Below are positions 39,503 through 48,986 of a stretch of 64,000 nucleotides of DNA, piece after piece (positions within the stretch are counted from its first letter, which is position 1; each line of letters opens with the position of its first letter). The translations under genes and the position numbers were made by a program. The notes under the pieces are model-generated. The model was not told the DNA's origin. It did no database searches and saw nothing but the letters and a program-made list of their open reading frames with translations. Where the stretch lies: the NCBI RefSeq assembly GCF_009617875.1, contig NZ_BLAV01000001.1, positions 4,774,001 to 4,838,000 of the forward strand, given 5' to 3'. The DNA is from Prolixibacter sp. NT017. GTDB taxonomy: Bacteria > Bacteroidota > Bacteroidia > Bacteroidales > Prolixibacteraceae.

Positions 39503-41083
39503 ATGAGCAGAAAGGTGATCTACTTCCTAAGCCTTACAATGGCAATTGCTGTTGTGGCATTGATCTGGCTTCAGACAATGGCAATTAAGCGCACGTCGCA
39601 GCTTAAGGAGGAACACTTTAACCTGTTGGTTAACCGTGCCTTGGAGGATGTTGTCGATAAACTCGAGAGCGAAGAGATGAACCTCTTTTGGTATGGAGAG
39701 GACGATCCCTCGACGCCGGGAGGTGGCTCGGGCTTCTTTCCGAACTCGGGCGCTATAAAGCCTTTGAACGAAAAGGTTGCCAAAGGGGAACTGAGTTTGT
39801 CATACAATATGTCAGCTTCATCCTACCGCAGTGGAGTGAAGACTGAAACCAAAATCTCATTTGGCGATTCGAATCAGGTGCATGTGCAACACCGCAGCAT
39901 GGGCACGATTGAGTTTCTGGGGAACAACTCCGCAGCGAGTGATAATATGATGCAGAAAAAGTTCCAACAAAGCTCTGCCCGGCAAGAGCGGGTGATCCGT
40001 TCGATGGAATTTAATCTGAACCGTTCCAGTATCCCGATTAACAAAAGAATTGACCCTGATTATTTAAAGCATCTGCTGAACACGGAACTCCGCAACAGCG
40101 GAATTACACTTAACTATCAGTATGCTGTCGAATCGCAGATAAGTGGCAAGTCAACGGTGTTGATGGGAAGCGATGGGTTTGATCCGAGCCACGCCACGAA
40201 ATACCGGAAATTATTGTTCCAGAACGATATCAATGTCAAACCCAATTTCCTGACGGTATATTTCCCCGAGCAGCGTGGTTTTTTGATACAATCGACCGGC
40301 TTCTTAGTTATTCCGTCAATTCTTCTGACGTTTATTATCATCGGAATTTTTGCCATTACATTGCATATCATTTTGCGGCAGAAGAAGCTCTCCCTGATAA
40401 AGAACGACTTTATTAACAATATGACGCACGAACTGAAAACGCCGATATCTACTATCTCGCTTGCGTCACAAATGCTGAAGGACACTTCTGTAGCTCATAC
40501 TCCCAAGACCATCGAGCACGTGTCGGGTGTAATTTTCGACGAAAGTAAAAGACTAAGTTATCAGGTCGAGAAGGTGTTACAGATGGCGGTATTCAACGAA
40601 GGGCGCCTGAAACTTAAAATGGCGGAGATTAACCTGAATGACGTGGCAGGCACTGTCGCATCGAACTTCCAGATAAGGGTTAGCTCGCAAAACGGAGTCT
40701 TGCATACAAACTTTGCAGCCAAACACCCCGTTGTGAAAGGTGACGAGGTTCATATTACCAACGTGTTGTTCAATTTGCTGGATAACGCAGTGAAATACAG
40801 TACGGAAAATCCGGAAATAGAACTCTCTACCGAGAACAAAAATGGTTGGGTAGTGGTTGCAGTAAAAGATAATGGAATAGGAATTCCAAGAGAACATCAG
40901 AAACAAATTTTTGAGAGATTCTACCGCGTTCCTACCGGGAATGTCCATAATGTGAAAGGTTTTGGCCTGGGATTATCGTACGTTAAGCGTATAGTCGATG
41001 TCCACAACGGCCAGATAAAAGTGGACAGCGCGTCTGGTAAGGGAACCCGTTTCAGAATCTATCTGCCCGTTAAAGTACAATAG
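39503..41083 (+). CDS. Sensor histidine kinase
   Basis: A 526-residue membrane kinase with two membrane helices (about 5-27 and 268-290) enclosing a periplasmic sensor region of about 240 residues with no recognised fold. The cytoplasmic part has HisKA with the phospho-acceptor His309 (NNMTHELKTPISTI) and HATPase_c with NVLFNLLDNAVKYS, VKDNGIGIP and GFGLGLSYVKRIVD. It precedes its response regulator by 3 bp. I recall the Bacteroides RprX/RprY pair as having this kind of sequence; the assignment is not certain. Confidence 0.92.
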   Translation: MSRKVIYFLSLTMAIAVVALIWLQTMAIKRTSQLKEEHFNLLVNRALEDVVDKLESEEMNLFWYGEDDPSTPGGGSGFFPNSGAIKPLNEKVAKGELSLSYNMSASSYRSGVKTETKISFGDSNQVHVQHRSMGTIEFLGNNSAASDNMMQKKFQQSSARQERVIRSMEFNLNRSSIPINKRIDPDYLKHLLNTELRNSGITLNYQYAVESQISGKSTVLMGSDGFDPSHATKYRKLLFQNDINVKPNFLTVYFPEQRGFLIQSTGFLVIPSILLTFIIIGIFAITLHIILRQKKLSLIKNDFINNMTHELKTPISTISLASQMLKDTSVAHTPKTIEHVSGVIFDESKRLSYQVEKVLQMAVFNEGRLKLKMAEINLNDVAGTVASNFQIRVSSQNGVLHTNFAAKHPVVKGDEVHITNVLFNLLDNAVKYSTENPEIELSTENKNGWVVVAVKDNGIGIPREHQKQIFERFYRVPTGNVHNVKGFGLGLSYVKRIVDVHNGQIKVDSASGKGTRFRIYLPVKVQ

Positions 41084-41086
41084 ATT

Positions 41087-41776
41087 ATGGAAAAAAAGAC
41101 TAGAATTCTCCTGGCTGAGGATGACGAAAACCTGGGGCTGCTGTTGAAAGAATACCTGATAGCCAAAGGTTTCGACACCGAGCTTTATCCCGATGGCGAA
41201 GCAGCCTATCAGGGATTTATGAAGAGCCAGTTTAACCTTTGTATTCTCGATGTGATGATGCCCAAAAAAGACGGCTTCTCGCTGGCAAGAGACATTCGTA
41301 TGGTGAACACCGATATTCCGGTGATTTTCCTTACGGCGAAGAACATGAAGGAGGATGTGTTGGAAGGTTTTAAGCTGGGTGCTGACGATTACCTGACAAA
41401 ACCATTCAGCATGGAAGAGCTGATCTTCCGTATCGAAGCAATCCTCCGTCGAACCGAAGGAGAAGGGCAGGAAGGAAACCAGGAGGTTTTCAAATTAGGA
41501 AAGTACACCTTCGATTCGCAGAAACAAACCCTTACCGATGGTAAGGAAACGCAGAAGCTGACGACCAAGGAGAGTGAATTGTTGCGTTTGCTTTGCGTGA
41601 ATGTGAACAAAGTGCTGGAACGTAACTTCGCGCTGAAAACTATCTGGGTAGACGATAATTATTTCAATGCCCGTAGTATGGACGTTTACATTACCAAGTT
41701 GCGCAAGCACCTGAAGGATGATCCGGGCGTTGAAATTATCAATGTTCACGGCAAGGGGTATAAACTGATTGTATAA
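41087..41776 (+). CDS. OmpR-family response regulator
   Basis: A 229-residue regulator with an N-terminal receiver: acidic pocket AEDDE, phospho-acceptor Asp55 in CILDVMMPKKDG, switch Thr in FLTAK, and Lys in YLTKPFSMEEL. A C-terminal winged-helix OmpR-type DNA-binding domain ends with MDVYITKLRKHLKDDPGVEIINVHGKGYKL. It is the partner of the kinase 3 bp upstream. Ended by a strong hairpin shared with lepA. Confidence 0.95.
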   Translation: MEKKTRILLAEDDENLGLLLKEYLIAKGFDTELYPDGEAAYQGFMKSQFNLCILDVMMPKKDGFSLARDIRMVNTDIPVIFLTAKNMKEDVLEGFKLGADDYLTKPFSMEELIFRIEAILRRTEGEGQEGNQEVFKLGKYTFDSQKQTLTDGKETQKLTTKESELLRLLCVNVNKVLERNFALKTIWVDDNYFNARSMDVYITKLRKHLKDDPGVEIINVHGKGYKLIV

Positions 41777-41802
41777 AATATTTGTGCAAGAACTCTAATC
41801 AA

Positions 41803-41846
41803 CAAAAAGCCCGGATCCTGATTAAGGAATCCGGGCTTCGTATTTT
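41803..41846. terminator. Bidirectional terminator between response regulator and lepA
   Basis: AAGCCCGGATTCC-type stem: AAGCCCGGATCC / GGAATCCGGGCTT around CTGATTAA, with A-run before and T-rich end after. It lies between two convergent stops (41776 and 41859). Confidence 0.82.
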
Positions 41847-41858
41847 GCTGAAATATTT

Positions 41859-43652
41859 TTAATCGAGTTTGAGAACGGCCAGGAAGGCTTTCTGTGGCAC
41901 TTCCACGTTACCTACTTGTTTCATCCGCTTTTTACCCTTCTTCTGTTTCTCCAGCAGTTTCCGCTTACGCGAAATATCACCTCCGTAACATTTGGCTGTC
42001 ACGTCTTTTCGAACCGCTTTTACCGTTTCACGCGCAATAATCTTGGCGCCGATAGCGGCCTGAATGGCCACGTCGAATTGCTGGCGCGGAATCAATTCCT
42101 TCAGCTTTTCGCAGATGCGTCGCCCAAAGTTGTATGCGTTATCGAAGTGAATGAGCGTTGAAAGCGCATCGACCGGCTCACTGTTCAGCAAAATATCCAG
42201 TTTTATCAGCTTCGCTGAACGGTACCCAGTGATGTGGTAATCGAATGAGGCGTAACCTTTGGAAATACTTTTTAGTTTATCGTAAAAATCGAATACGATC
42301 TCGCCCAGTGGCATATCGAAAGTGAGTTCGACCCGGTCAGCTGTCAGGTAATCCTGCTTTTTCAAAATGCCCCGCTTCTCCAAACAAAGCGTCATGATAG
42401 GACCAATGAAGTCGGACTTGCTAATGACTTGTGCCCGGATAAAAGGCTCTTCGATATCTTCAATCAAAGTAGCTTCAGGCATTCCGGATGGGTTATAAAC
42501 GTCCAGAACCTCACCACCCTTGGTGTGAACATGATAGGAAACGTTCGGAACGGTGGTAATCACATTCATATCGAATTCGCGATCGAGGCGTTCCTGCACA
42601 ATTTCCATGTGGAGAAGCCCGAGGAATCCGCATCGGAAACCGAAGCCTAGTGCTGCAGAAGATTCGGGCTGGAAGGTAAGTGATGCGTCATTTAGCTGCA
42701 GCTTTTCCATGGCTGTCCGCAGGTCCTCGTAATCGTCGCTATCGATTGGATAGATACCGGCAAAGACCATCGGCTTCACTTCCTCGAAACCAGCAATGGC
42801 TTTATCGCAGGGATTTTTCACGTGCGTAATGGTATCACCTACTTTCACCTCGCGTGCCGTTTTAATTCCGGAAATGATGTAACCCACATCGCCAGCGCTC
42901 AATACGTCACGTGGATCCATTTTCAGTTTCAGGACACCTATTTCATCGGCCTGGTACTGTTTGCCGGTTGCCACAAATTTCACCAAATCGTTGGTGTGGA
43001 TGGTTCCGTTGGTAACTTTAAAATAAGCAATAACACCGCGGAATGAGTTGAAGACTGAGTCGAAAATGAGGCATTGCAAGGGTGCGTCCGGATCTCCAAC
43101 GGGAGGCGGAACATCTTTTACAATGCGCGTAAGAATTTCGCCAACGCCTTCTCCTGTTTTCCCCGATGCCCTGATAATATCTTCGCGCTCACAACCCAGC
43201 AAATCGATGATTTGGTCTTCCACCACTTCCGGCATGGCATTCGGCAAGTCCATCTTGTTCATTACCGGAATGATTTCCAAATCGTGCTCGAGTGCCAGGT
43301 ACAGGTTCGATATGGTTTGCGCCTGAATTCCCTGAGTAGAATCGATAATTAACAAGGCTCCTTCGCAAGCAGCGATGGAACGGGAAACTTCGTAGGAGAA
43401 GTCGACGTGCCCGGGAGTATCAATCAGGTTGAGCGTGTATTTTTGTCCTTCCTGCAGATAGTTCATCTGGATGGCATGACTCTTAATGGTAATTCCCCTT
43501 TCCTGCTCCAAATCCATATTGTCGAGCACTTGCTGCTTCATCTCCCGTTGGGTAATGGTTTGCGTCATTTCCAGGAGACGGTCGGCTAATGTGCTTTTAC
43601 CGTGGTCAATGTGGGCAATAATACAAAAGTTCCTGATGTTATTCATGGGCAA
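41859..43652 (-). CDS. lepA: Elongation factor 4 (LepA)
   Basis: A 597-residue ribosomal GTPase that back-translocates or aids ribosome maturation. G motifs are [15 protein letters not shown] (G1), [12 protein letters not shown] (G3) and NKMDLP (G4). The EF4-specific C-terminal domain ends with [38 protein letters not shown]. Initiation may be at the ATG two codons in ([10 protein letters not shown]). The 345-bp gap to the divergent glycosyltransferase holds only the latter's promoter. Confidence 0.97.
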   Translation of the reverse strand: MPMNNIRNFCIIAHIDHGKSTLADRLLEMTQTITQREMKQQVLDNMDLEQERGITIKSHAIQMNYLQEGQKYTLNLIDTPGHVDFSYEVSRSIAACEGALLIIDSTQGIQAQTISNLYLALEHDLEIIPVMNKMDLPNAMPEVVEDQIIDLLGCEREDIIRASGKTGEGVGEILTRIVKDVPPPVGDPDAPLQCLIFDSVFNSFRGVIAYFKVTNGTIHTNDLVKFVATGKQYQADEIGVLKLKMDPRDVLSAGDVGYIISGIKTAREVKVGDTITHVKNPCDKAIAGFEEVKPMVFAGIYPIDSDDYEDLRTAMEKLQLNDASLTFQPESSAALGFGFRCGFLGLLHMEIVQERLDREFDMNVITTVPNVSYHVHTKGGEVLDVYNPSGMPEATLIEDIEEPFIRAQVISKSDFIGPIMTLCLEKRGILKKQDYLTADRVELTFDMPLGEIVFDFYDKLKSISKGYASFDYHITGYRSAKLIKLDILLNSEPVDALSTLIHFDNAYNFGRRICEKLKELIPRQQFDVAIQAAIGAKIIARETVKAVRKDVTAKCYGGDISRKRKLLEKQKKGKKRMKQVGNVEVPQKAFLAVLKLD

Positions 43653-43910
43653 ATTATATCTTATGTCCTGATTTTCTTATTCTAATAGTCTATTCCAAAG
43701 TCACGCAAAGATATTCAATTTTTGATAACGGGTGGGAAAAATTCACGGTCATTGTCAGATGGATATTTGGCGGATATATGCTATCTTTCAACGCTTTTAT
43801 CTACTTGATTTCCTTTTGGAAAAACAGTTGATTTCAGGATTTTACAACAGCATGATTTTTTCGGACCGGACAGATCATCTAAATTTATCGATTAAGCAGT
43901 CGCGCAATAA

Positions 43911-43939
43911 TTGATGTGCCTGATAATATTTTAACTTTG
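43911..43939 (+). promoter_or_regulatory. Promoter of the glycan-modification operon
   Basis: TTG (43911-43913) is followed after 18 bp by TAACTTTG (43932-43939), an exact TAnnTTTG. The expected start is about 50 nt before the GT2 ATG. The remainder of the gap 43653-43910 has no recognised feature. Confidence 0.6.
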
Positions 43940-43997
43940 AACCGCCAAATCCGGAATAGTTGAAACGGTTTTCCTGTTCCGGTCGAATTATACAGAA

Positions 43998-44717
43998 ATG
44001 AAGGAAAATAATATTCTGACCGTCGTTGTCCCCGTTTATAACGAGGAGAGTAACATGGACCGGCTGGAAAAAGAACTTTCTGCTTTTGCCGGGATTTCTT
44101 CGGTGCCGACACGTATTTTGTTCGTCAACGATGGTTCCACCGATACCAGTCAGCAACAACTGGAAGCGATGTGCGGGCGCCACGAAGCGTTCTCATTTAT
44201 TCAGTTTCGCGAAAATTGTGGACTGAGTGCAGCCATCAAAGCCGGAATCGATCACGCAGAAACCCCTTTGGTGGGATACATCGATGCCGATTTGCAAACG
44301 TCGCCGGAGGACTTCAACAAGTTGCTGCCTTTTGCGGATGATTTTGCCCTGGTAACCGGAATACGCGTCGACCGGAAAGACAGTTTTGTGAAGAAGCTGT
44401 CGTCGAAACTGGCCAATAGCATTCGTCGTTCCATTACACACGACGGCGCTACAGATACCGGTTGTCCGTTGAAAATTATGCAAACTCCGGTGGCCCGGAA
44501 GATTCCCTTTTTTGATGGGATGCACCGTTTTCTTCCGGCGTTGATACAACTCGAAGGCGGAACCGTGAAGGAAGTTCCGGTTCGTCATTTCCCGAGGGTG
44601 GCTGGCGAGTCGAAATACCATTTGTGGAATCGACTGGGAGGTCCGTTGAAGGATTTGTTTGCTTACAGCTGGATGAAAAACCGGTATATCCGTTACGATA
44701 TTAAGAAGCGCGGTTGA
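43998..44717 (+). CDS. Family 2 glycosyltransferase (polyprenyl-phosphate sugar synthase-like)
   Basis: A 239-residue GT2 enzyme of the dolichol-phosphate-mannose synthase/ArnC type. It begins LTVVVPVYNEESNMDRLEKEL, carries the DxD motif at Asp96-Ala-Asp98 (GYIDADLQTSPEDF), and has MHRFLPALIQLEGGTVKEVPVRHFPR and then KYHLWNRLGGPLKDLFAYSWM. It lacks the C-terminal membrane helices of ArnC, like the short DPM1-type enzymes. It probably links a sugar nucleotide to a polyprenyl phosphate on the cytoplasmic face. The stop overlaps the next start by 4 bp (ATGA). Confidence 0.9.
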   Translation: MKENNILTVVVPVYNEESNMDRLEKELSAFAGISSVPTRILFVNDGSTDTSQQQLEAMCGRHEAFSFIQFRENCGLSAAIKAGIDHAETPLVGYIDADLQTSPEDFNKLLPFADDFALVTGIRVDRKDSFVKKLSSKLANSIRRSITHDGATDTGCPLKIMQTPVARKIPFFDGMHRFLPALIQLEGGTVKEVPVRHFPRVAGESKYHLWNRLGGPLKDLFAYSWMKNRYIRYDIKKRG

Positions 44718-45394
44718 TGAGAGATAACTTCCTGGTATATGGTGTAGGTTTCCTGGCACAGATCCTTTTCTCGGGCCGGATGATTATTCAGTGGTTTCGC
44801 TCCGAAAAAGCGGGCAAACCGTTGTCTCCTACTATTTTCTGGCAGCTCAGCCTTTTCGCGTCTATGTTGCTGTTCGTTTACGGCGTACTTCGGAAGGATT
44901 TTGCCATTGTCCTTGGACAGCTGTTGGTTTACTTTGTTTATATCCGAAACTTACAGTTGAAGAATAGGTGGAAAACCATTCCATTGATTTTCCGGTGGGT
45001 GTTTTATGTTTTGCCGGCTTTCAGTCTCGGTTATCTTTTTTCCGGGGCACCGAATAATATCCGTGAAATACTTGGAAACGAAAATGTATCGTTCGGCTTG
45101 TTGCTTTGGGGTAGTGCCGGACAATTGATATTTACCTTCCGGTTTGTGTATCAATGGATCGATTCCGAGCGACAAAACGAATCGGTATTGTCCAATACAT
45201 TTTGGATTATCAGCCTGGCGGGCTCGCTGATGATATTCAGCTACGCCATTTTTCGCCTCGATCCGGTGTTGTTTCTGGGACAGTTAACCGGAGCATTTGT
45301 CTATTCACGTAACTTGCTGCTGGGGTTAAATCATCCCGGATTTTTAAGTCCGGTCATCCGGAAAGTGGCCGCACGATTAAAGAAACGATCATGA
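44714..45394 (+). CDS. Duplicated LAB_N (lipid-A synthase N-terminal-like) membrane protein
   Basis: A 226-residue protein with about seven membrane helices made of two LAB_N units. Repeat A has QWFRSE at 25-30, FWQLSL, and GQLLVYFVYIRNL from about 68. Repeat B has QWIDSE at 147-152, FWIISLAGS, and GQLTGAFVYSRNL from about 189. LAB_N is named for a domain found at the N-terminus of some LpxB proteins and belongs, as I recall, to the PQ-loop/MtN3 superfamily. There is no catalytic LpxB domain here. It sits between a GT2 and an ArnT-like GT39 with 4-bp overlaps on both sides. A flippase-like role for a lipid-linked sugar is inferred. Confidence 0.87.
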   Translation: MMRDNFLVYGVGFLAQILFSGRMIIQWFRSEKAGKPLSPTIFWQLSLFASMLLFVYGVLRKDFAIVLGQLLVYFVYIRNLQLKNRWKTIPLIFRWVFYVLPAFSLGYLFSGAPNNIREILGNENVSFGLLLWGSAGQLIFTFRFVYQWIDSERQNESVLSNTFWIISLAGSLMIFSYAIFRLDPVLFLGQLTGAFVYSRNLLLGLNHPGFLSPVIRKVAARLKKRS

Positions 45395-47043
45395 GCAGAG
45401 AGAACCGTCAACTTCTGGCATTGCTGGTAATTACTTTTTTCGCCTTTGTGATTCATAACGGCGTATTGGACGCTAACATCATGGAGGCCCGAAACCTGGT
45501 GACTGCCCGCGAGATTTTGCAGACACACAATTGGTTAGTTCCTACTATGAATGGTGTGTTGCGCCTGGAGAAACCGCCGTTGCCAACATGGATTGCAGCC
45601 TTTATGATGCATATTTTCGGACAGGACAGCCTGTCGATCCTGCGTATTCCTGCTGCCCTTTCTGCTATGTTGTTGGTTTTCTTCCTGTATAAATTGACGA
45701 AAGAACTGACGCGTGACGAACACCTCCCCTTGCTGGCCGGAGGAACCGTTGCAACCAGCTTCTATATATTTTTCATGGCAAGAACCATTACCTGGGACAT
45801 TTTCTGTCACAGTTTTATGTTGGGTGCCATCTGGATGCTCTACCGGGGTTGGAATCGGAAGGAGAAAGCCTGGAAAGAGTTTACGTGGGCGGGTATACTA
45901 ATGGGACTTTCCTTTCTGAGTAAAGGCCCGGTTTCGTTCTTTGCGCTGCTGTTGCCTTTCCTCATTGCGTTTTTCGTTGCCTATGGTTTCAGCGGTGTGA
46001 AGCTGCAATGGAAACCTTTGATGATTGCATTGGGGATTTTGCTTGCGTTCAGTACGTGGTGGCCGTTATACATCTATTTCCTGCATCCCGAATTTTCCAC
46101 GTATGTGGCGGAAAAAGAGTCGGCTGCATGGATGAACCGCAGTGTACACCCGTGGTACCATTACTGGAGTTTTCCGGTGCAATCAGGAATCTGGGCTTTA
46201 CCTGCTGCGGCTGCGGTGATTATTCCGTATGCACGGAGGAAAATCGGACAGTTCGGCAACTACAAGTTTTTGGCACTTTGGGTTTGGGCAGCGGTTATCC
46301 TGCTTTCCTCATTTCCTGAAAAGAAAGAGCGTTACCTGATGCCGGTTCTGATTCCGCTGGCGTTGATAACGGCCTATTATTTCCGTTACCTGATGCATGC
46401 TTTCAAAGAGAAGGAGCACACTAAAGCTGACACGATACTGTATTCCATCCAGGGATACCTGGTAGGTTTGGTTGGTTTTGCCTTGCCGCTGGCAGTGATG
46501 TATCATAATCATCGGTTTAATGATGGTTTATCACTTGGTTTGCAGATAATTATTTTGGTTGTTTTCTGGGCCATTGGCGGATATGTGGTAAGAAGCACCT
46601 ACCGGAAAAAGGCGTTCCGCCTGTGGAGTGGAACGGTGGTACTGATTATGGCATTTTGCTTGCTGGTGATTCCCTCGGCGCGTAATTTCTTCCAGAAAAA
46701 CCCCGATTACCGGCCTTATAACGATTTGCGGCATATGGAGAAAGTGCAAAATATGCCTTTCTATTTCAATGGCCCCGTACCCGGAAAATTCATCCAGGTG
46801 GTATGGAGCAGCGGGCATCTGATTCAGTACTGGAATACGTCGAATGCGACCGGAACTCCGGTTGTTACGCCATTGGTGGTGATGACACACGAACCTCCCG
46901 AGGACGTTTTCAACGAAAGTTTTAAGGAGAAGTACGATTTTGAGTCGTTGGGACATTACGATCTCGACATGAAGAAAAAAGATGGAATTAAAATATTCTC
47001 GAATTATGTGACCATAATTCGGATGAAACAAGATACACCGTAA
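45391..47043 (+). CDS. ArnT-like glycosyltransferase family 39 protein
   Basis: A 550-residue integral membrane glycosyltransferase with roughly a dozen helices. The first periplasmic loop carries the family signature ANIMEARNLVTAREILQTHNWLVPTMNGVLRLEKPPLPTWIAAF-type order (seen at residues about 29-70), in which the acidic residue is catalytic. Such enzymes move a sugar from undecaprenyl phosphate to lipid A or protein on the periplasmic side. A soluble C-terminal part spans about 430-550. It overlaps the LAB_N gene by 4 bp and the epimerase by 1 bp. Confidence 0.9.
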   Translation: MSRENRQLLALLVITFFAFVIHNGVLDANIMEARNLVTAREILQTHNWLVPTMNGVLRLEKPPLPTWIAAFMMHIFGQDSLSILRIPAALSAMLLVFFLYKLTKELTRDEHLPLLAGGTVATSFYIFFMARTITWDIFCHSFMLGAIWMLYRGWNRKEKAWKEFTWAGILMGLSFLSKGPVSFFALLLPFLIAFFVAYGFSGVKLQWKPLMIALGILLAFSTWWPLYIYFLHPEFSTYVAEKESAAWMNRSVHPWYHYWSFPVQSGIWALPAAAAVIIPYARRKIGQFGNYKFLALWVWAAVILLSSFPEKKERYLMPVLIPLALITAYYFRYLMHAFKEKEHTKADTILYSIQGYLVGLVGFALPLAVMYHNHRFNDGLSLGLQIIILVVFWAIGGYVVRSTYRKKAFRLWSGTVVLIMAFCLLVIPSARNFFQKNPDYRPYNDLRHMEKVQNMPFYFNGPVPGKFIQVVWSSGHLIQYWNTSNATGTPVVTPLVVMTHEPPEDVFNESFKEKYDFESLGHYDLDMKKKDGIKIFSNYVTIIRMKQDTP

Positions 47044-48011
47044 TGCAAACTGTTTTAGTGACCGGATGTGCCGGCTTCATCGGTTCACATCTTTGTGAAA
47101 GCCTTTTGAATAAAGGATTCCGGGTAATTGGGATCGACAATTTTGACCCGTTTTATAGCCGGGTAATAAAAGAGCGAAACCTGGTTAGCTTCATCGGGCA
47201 ACCTTATTGCTCGTTTGCCGAGCTGGATTTGGCCAATAAAGATGACCTAGCCACCTTTTTGAAAGATAAATCTCCTGATATTATTGTGCACCTGGCCGGA
47301 AAAGCTGGCGTACGGCCGTCGATTGATGATCCCGCGGGCTACATCCGGGCCAATATCACAGCGACGCAGAATATTCTCGATATCATGAAGGAAAAAGGTA
47401 TCCGGAAAATGGCCTTCGCTTCGTCATCGTCGGTGTATGGGAATTGTCCGGAAACACCGTTCCGTGAAGATATGGACGTTTCCAATCCGGTTTCGCCGTA
47501 CGCTTTTACCAAGAAGAGTTGTGAGCTTATCAACTACACTTACCATCACCTTTATCAGCTGGATATTCTGAATATGCGTTTTTTCACGGTGTTTGGTCCA
47601 CGGCAGCGTCCCGATTTGGCCATTCACAAGTTTACCCGGTTGCTTCGGAATAATGAGCCTATTCCCATGTTTGGCGATGGAGGAACAGCCCGTGATTACA
47701 CATATGTAGCAGATACGGTTGCCGGCATCGAGTCGGCGATTGACTATTTGCTGAAGAATAAAAATGTGTACGAAACCGTGAATTTGGGAAATAACCATCC
47801 GGTGCTGCTCCGCGATATGATTCAAACGATTGCTGAAGAGGCCGGTGTTGAGCCCGTTATCAATCAGCTCCCGATGCAGGATGGCGACGTGAATATCACG
47901 TATGCCGACATCTCCAGGGCGAAAGAGCTACTGGGCTATCAGCCGAAAACTTCATTCCGCGAAGGCATTAAGAAATTCCTTATGTGGTACGACGAGATGC
48001 ATAGCGCGTAA
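47043..48011 (+). CDS. NAD-dependent sugar epimerase (UDP-glucuronate 4-epimerase-like)
   Basis: A 322-residue extended short-chain dehydrogenase. It has NAD loop TGCAGFIGSHLCESL, HLAGKAGVRPSIDDP, the SSSVYG segment and the catalytic Tyr/Lys in SPYAFTKKSCE, with RFFTVFGPRQRPDLAIHKF. This set resembles bacterial UDP-glucuronate 4-epimerases more than GalE; the exact nucleotide sugar is not proven. Its start shares one base with the GT39 stop (TAATG). It probably supplies the sugar used by the operon (uronic acid or derivative; inference). Confidence 0.88.
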   Translation: MQTVLVTGCAGFIGSHLCESLLNKGFRVIGIDNFDPFYSRVIKERNLVSFIGQPYCSFAELDLANKDDLATFLKDKSPDIIVHLAGKAGVRPSIDDPAGYIRANITATQNILDIMKEKGIRKMAFASSSSVYGNCPETPFREDMDVSNPVSPYAFTKKSCELINYTYHHLYQLDILNMRFFTVFGPRQRPDLAIHKFTRLLRNNEPIPMFGDGGTARDYTYVADTVAGIESAIDYLLKNKNVYETVNLGNNHPVLLRDMIQTIAEEAGVEPVINQLPMQDGDVNITYADISRAKELLGYQPKTSFREGIKKFLMWYDEMHSA

Positions 48012-48101
48012 TTTAGAACACAACCACCTTTTGTTTACTCGGATTTTAGGCCTGAATCTTTTAGCTTTGATGCTTTATTAAAGAGAAACTTACCAAAGCT
48101 T

Positions 48102-48980
48102 ATGAGACCGAAGAATACCAGAATGATCGTTAAGGCCGGATGGGTCTCGATTATCGTAAATCTGGTGCTGTTTGCCTTGAAGTATTGGGCCGGTATTGTA
48201 TCCGGTTCAATTGCTATTGTAGCGGATGCATGGCATACTCTTTCCGATTCGGTCTCTTCCATCATTGTTATTTTCGGTGCAAAACTGGCCGGCAAACCCG
48301 CCGATGAGGAACATCCGTTCGGGCATGGCCGTGCTGAACACATCGCTGCGGTTATTATTGGTGTACTGCTGGCGATTATTGCGTTCGAGTTCCTGCTGCA
48401 GTCGATTGACCGTTTGCAGTCACATACGGCTGTTCACTATGGAATAGTTGCTAAAGTGGTTACCGTTGTATCGATTCTGGCGAAGGAAGGTCTGGCTCAA
48501 TATGCTTTTGGGGTCGGACGAAAAGCAAAGTCGTCGGTGCTGAAAGCCGATGGCTGGCATCACCGTTCTGACGCATTGTCTTCCATCATTATCCTGGCAG
48601 GTATTTTCCTCGGCGGTTATTTCTGGTGGATCGATGGTGTACTTGGAATTTTGGTCGCCATATTGATTGCGTATACCGCCTATGAAGTAATGAAGAATGA
48701 TTTCAGTCTGCTGCTCGGTGAAAGTGCCGATCCTACAATGATTGGCCAAATCAGGGAGTTGGTCCGGCAAAATGTCGACCGGGAAGTGTTTCCCCATCAT
48801 TTCCATATGCACCGCTACGGACACCATACCGAATTAAGCTGTCACATTAAATTGCCTCCGGAGATGACACTGGATGAAGCCCATCATATCTGTTCTGTCA
48901 TCGAAGAAGCCATCGAAAAGGAATTGGGTATCATAACGACCATCCATCCGGAGCCGCTTCCCATGACCTACGACGACTAA
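48102..48980 (+). CDS. Cation diffusion facilitator family transporter
   Basis: A 292-residue metal/proton antiporter with six membrane helices. The metal-site motifs are ADAWHTLSDS (HxxxD, helix 2) and GWHHRSDALSS (HxxxD, helix 5). A His-rich cytoplasmic C-terminal domain follows (FPHHFHMHRYGHHTELSCHIKLP), then an end in TTIHPEP. The metal (Zn, Fe or Mn) is undetermined. It stands 90 bp after the epimerase on the same strand and may or may not be co-transcribed. Confidence 0.92.
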   Translation: MRPKNTRMIVKAGWVSIIVNLVLFALKYWAGIVSGSIAIVADAWHTLSDSVSSIIVIFGAKLAGKPADEEHPFGHGRAEHIAAVIIGVLLAIIAFEFLLQSIDRLQSHTAVHYGIVAKVVTVVSILAKEGLAQYAFGVGRKAKSSVLKADGWHHRSDALSSIIILAGIFLGGYFWWIDGVLGILVAILIAYTAYEVMKNDFSLLLGESADPTMIGQIRELVRQNVDREVFPHHFHMHRYGHHTELSCHIKLPPEMTLDEAHHICSVIEEAIEKELGIITTIHPEPLPMTYDD

Positions 48981-48986
48981 TTTTGT

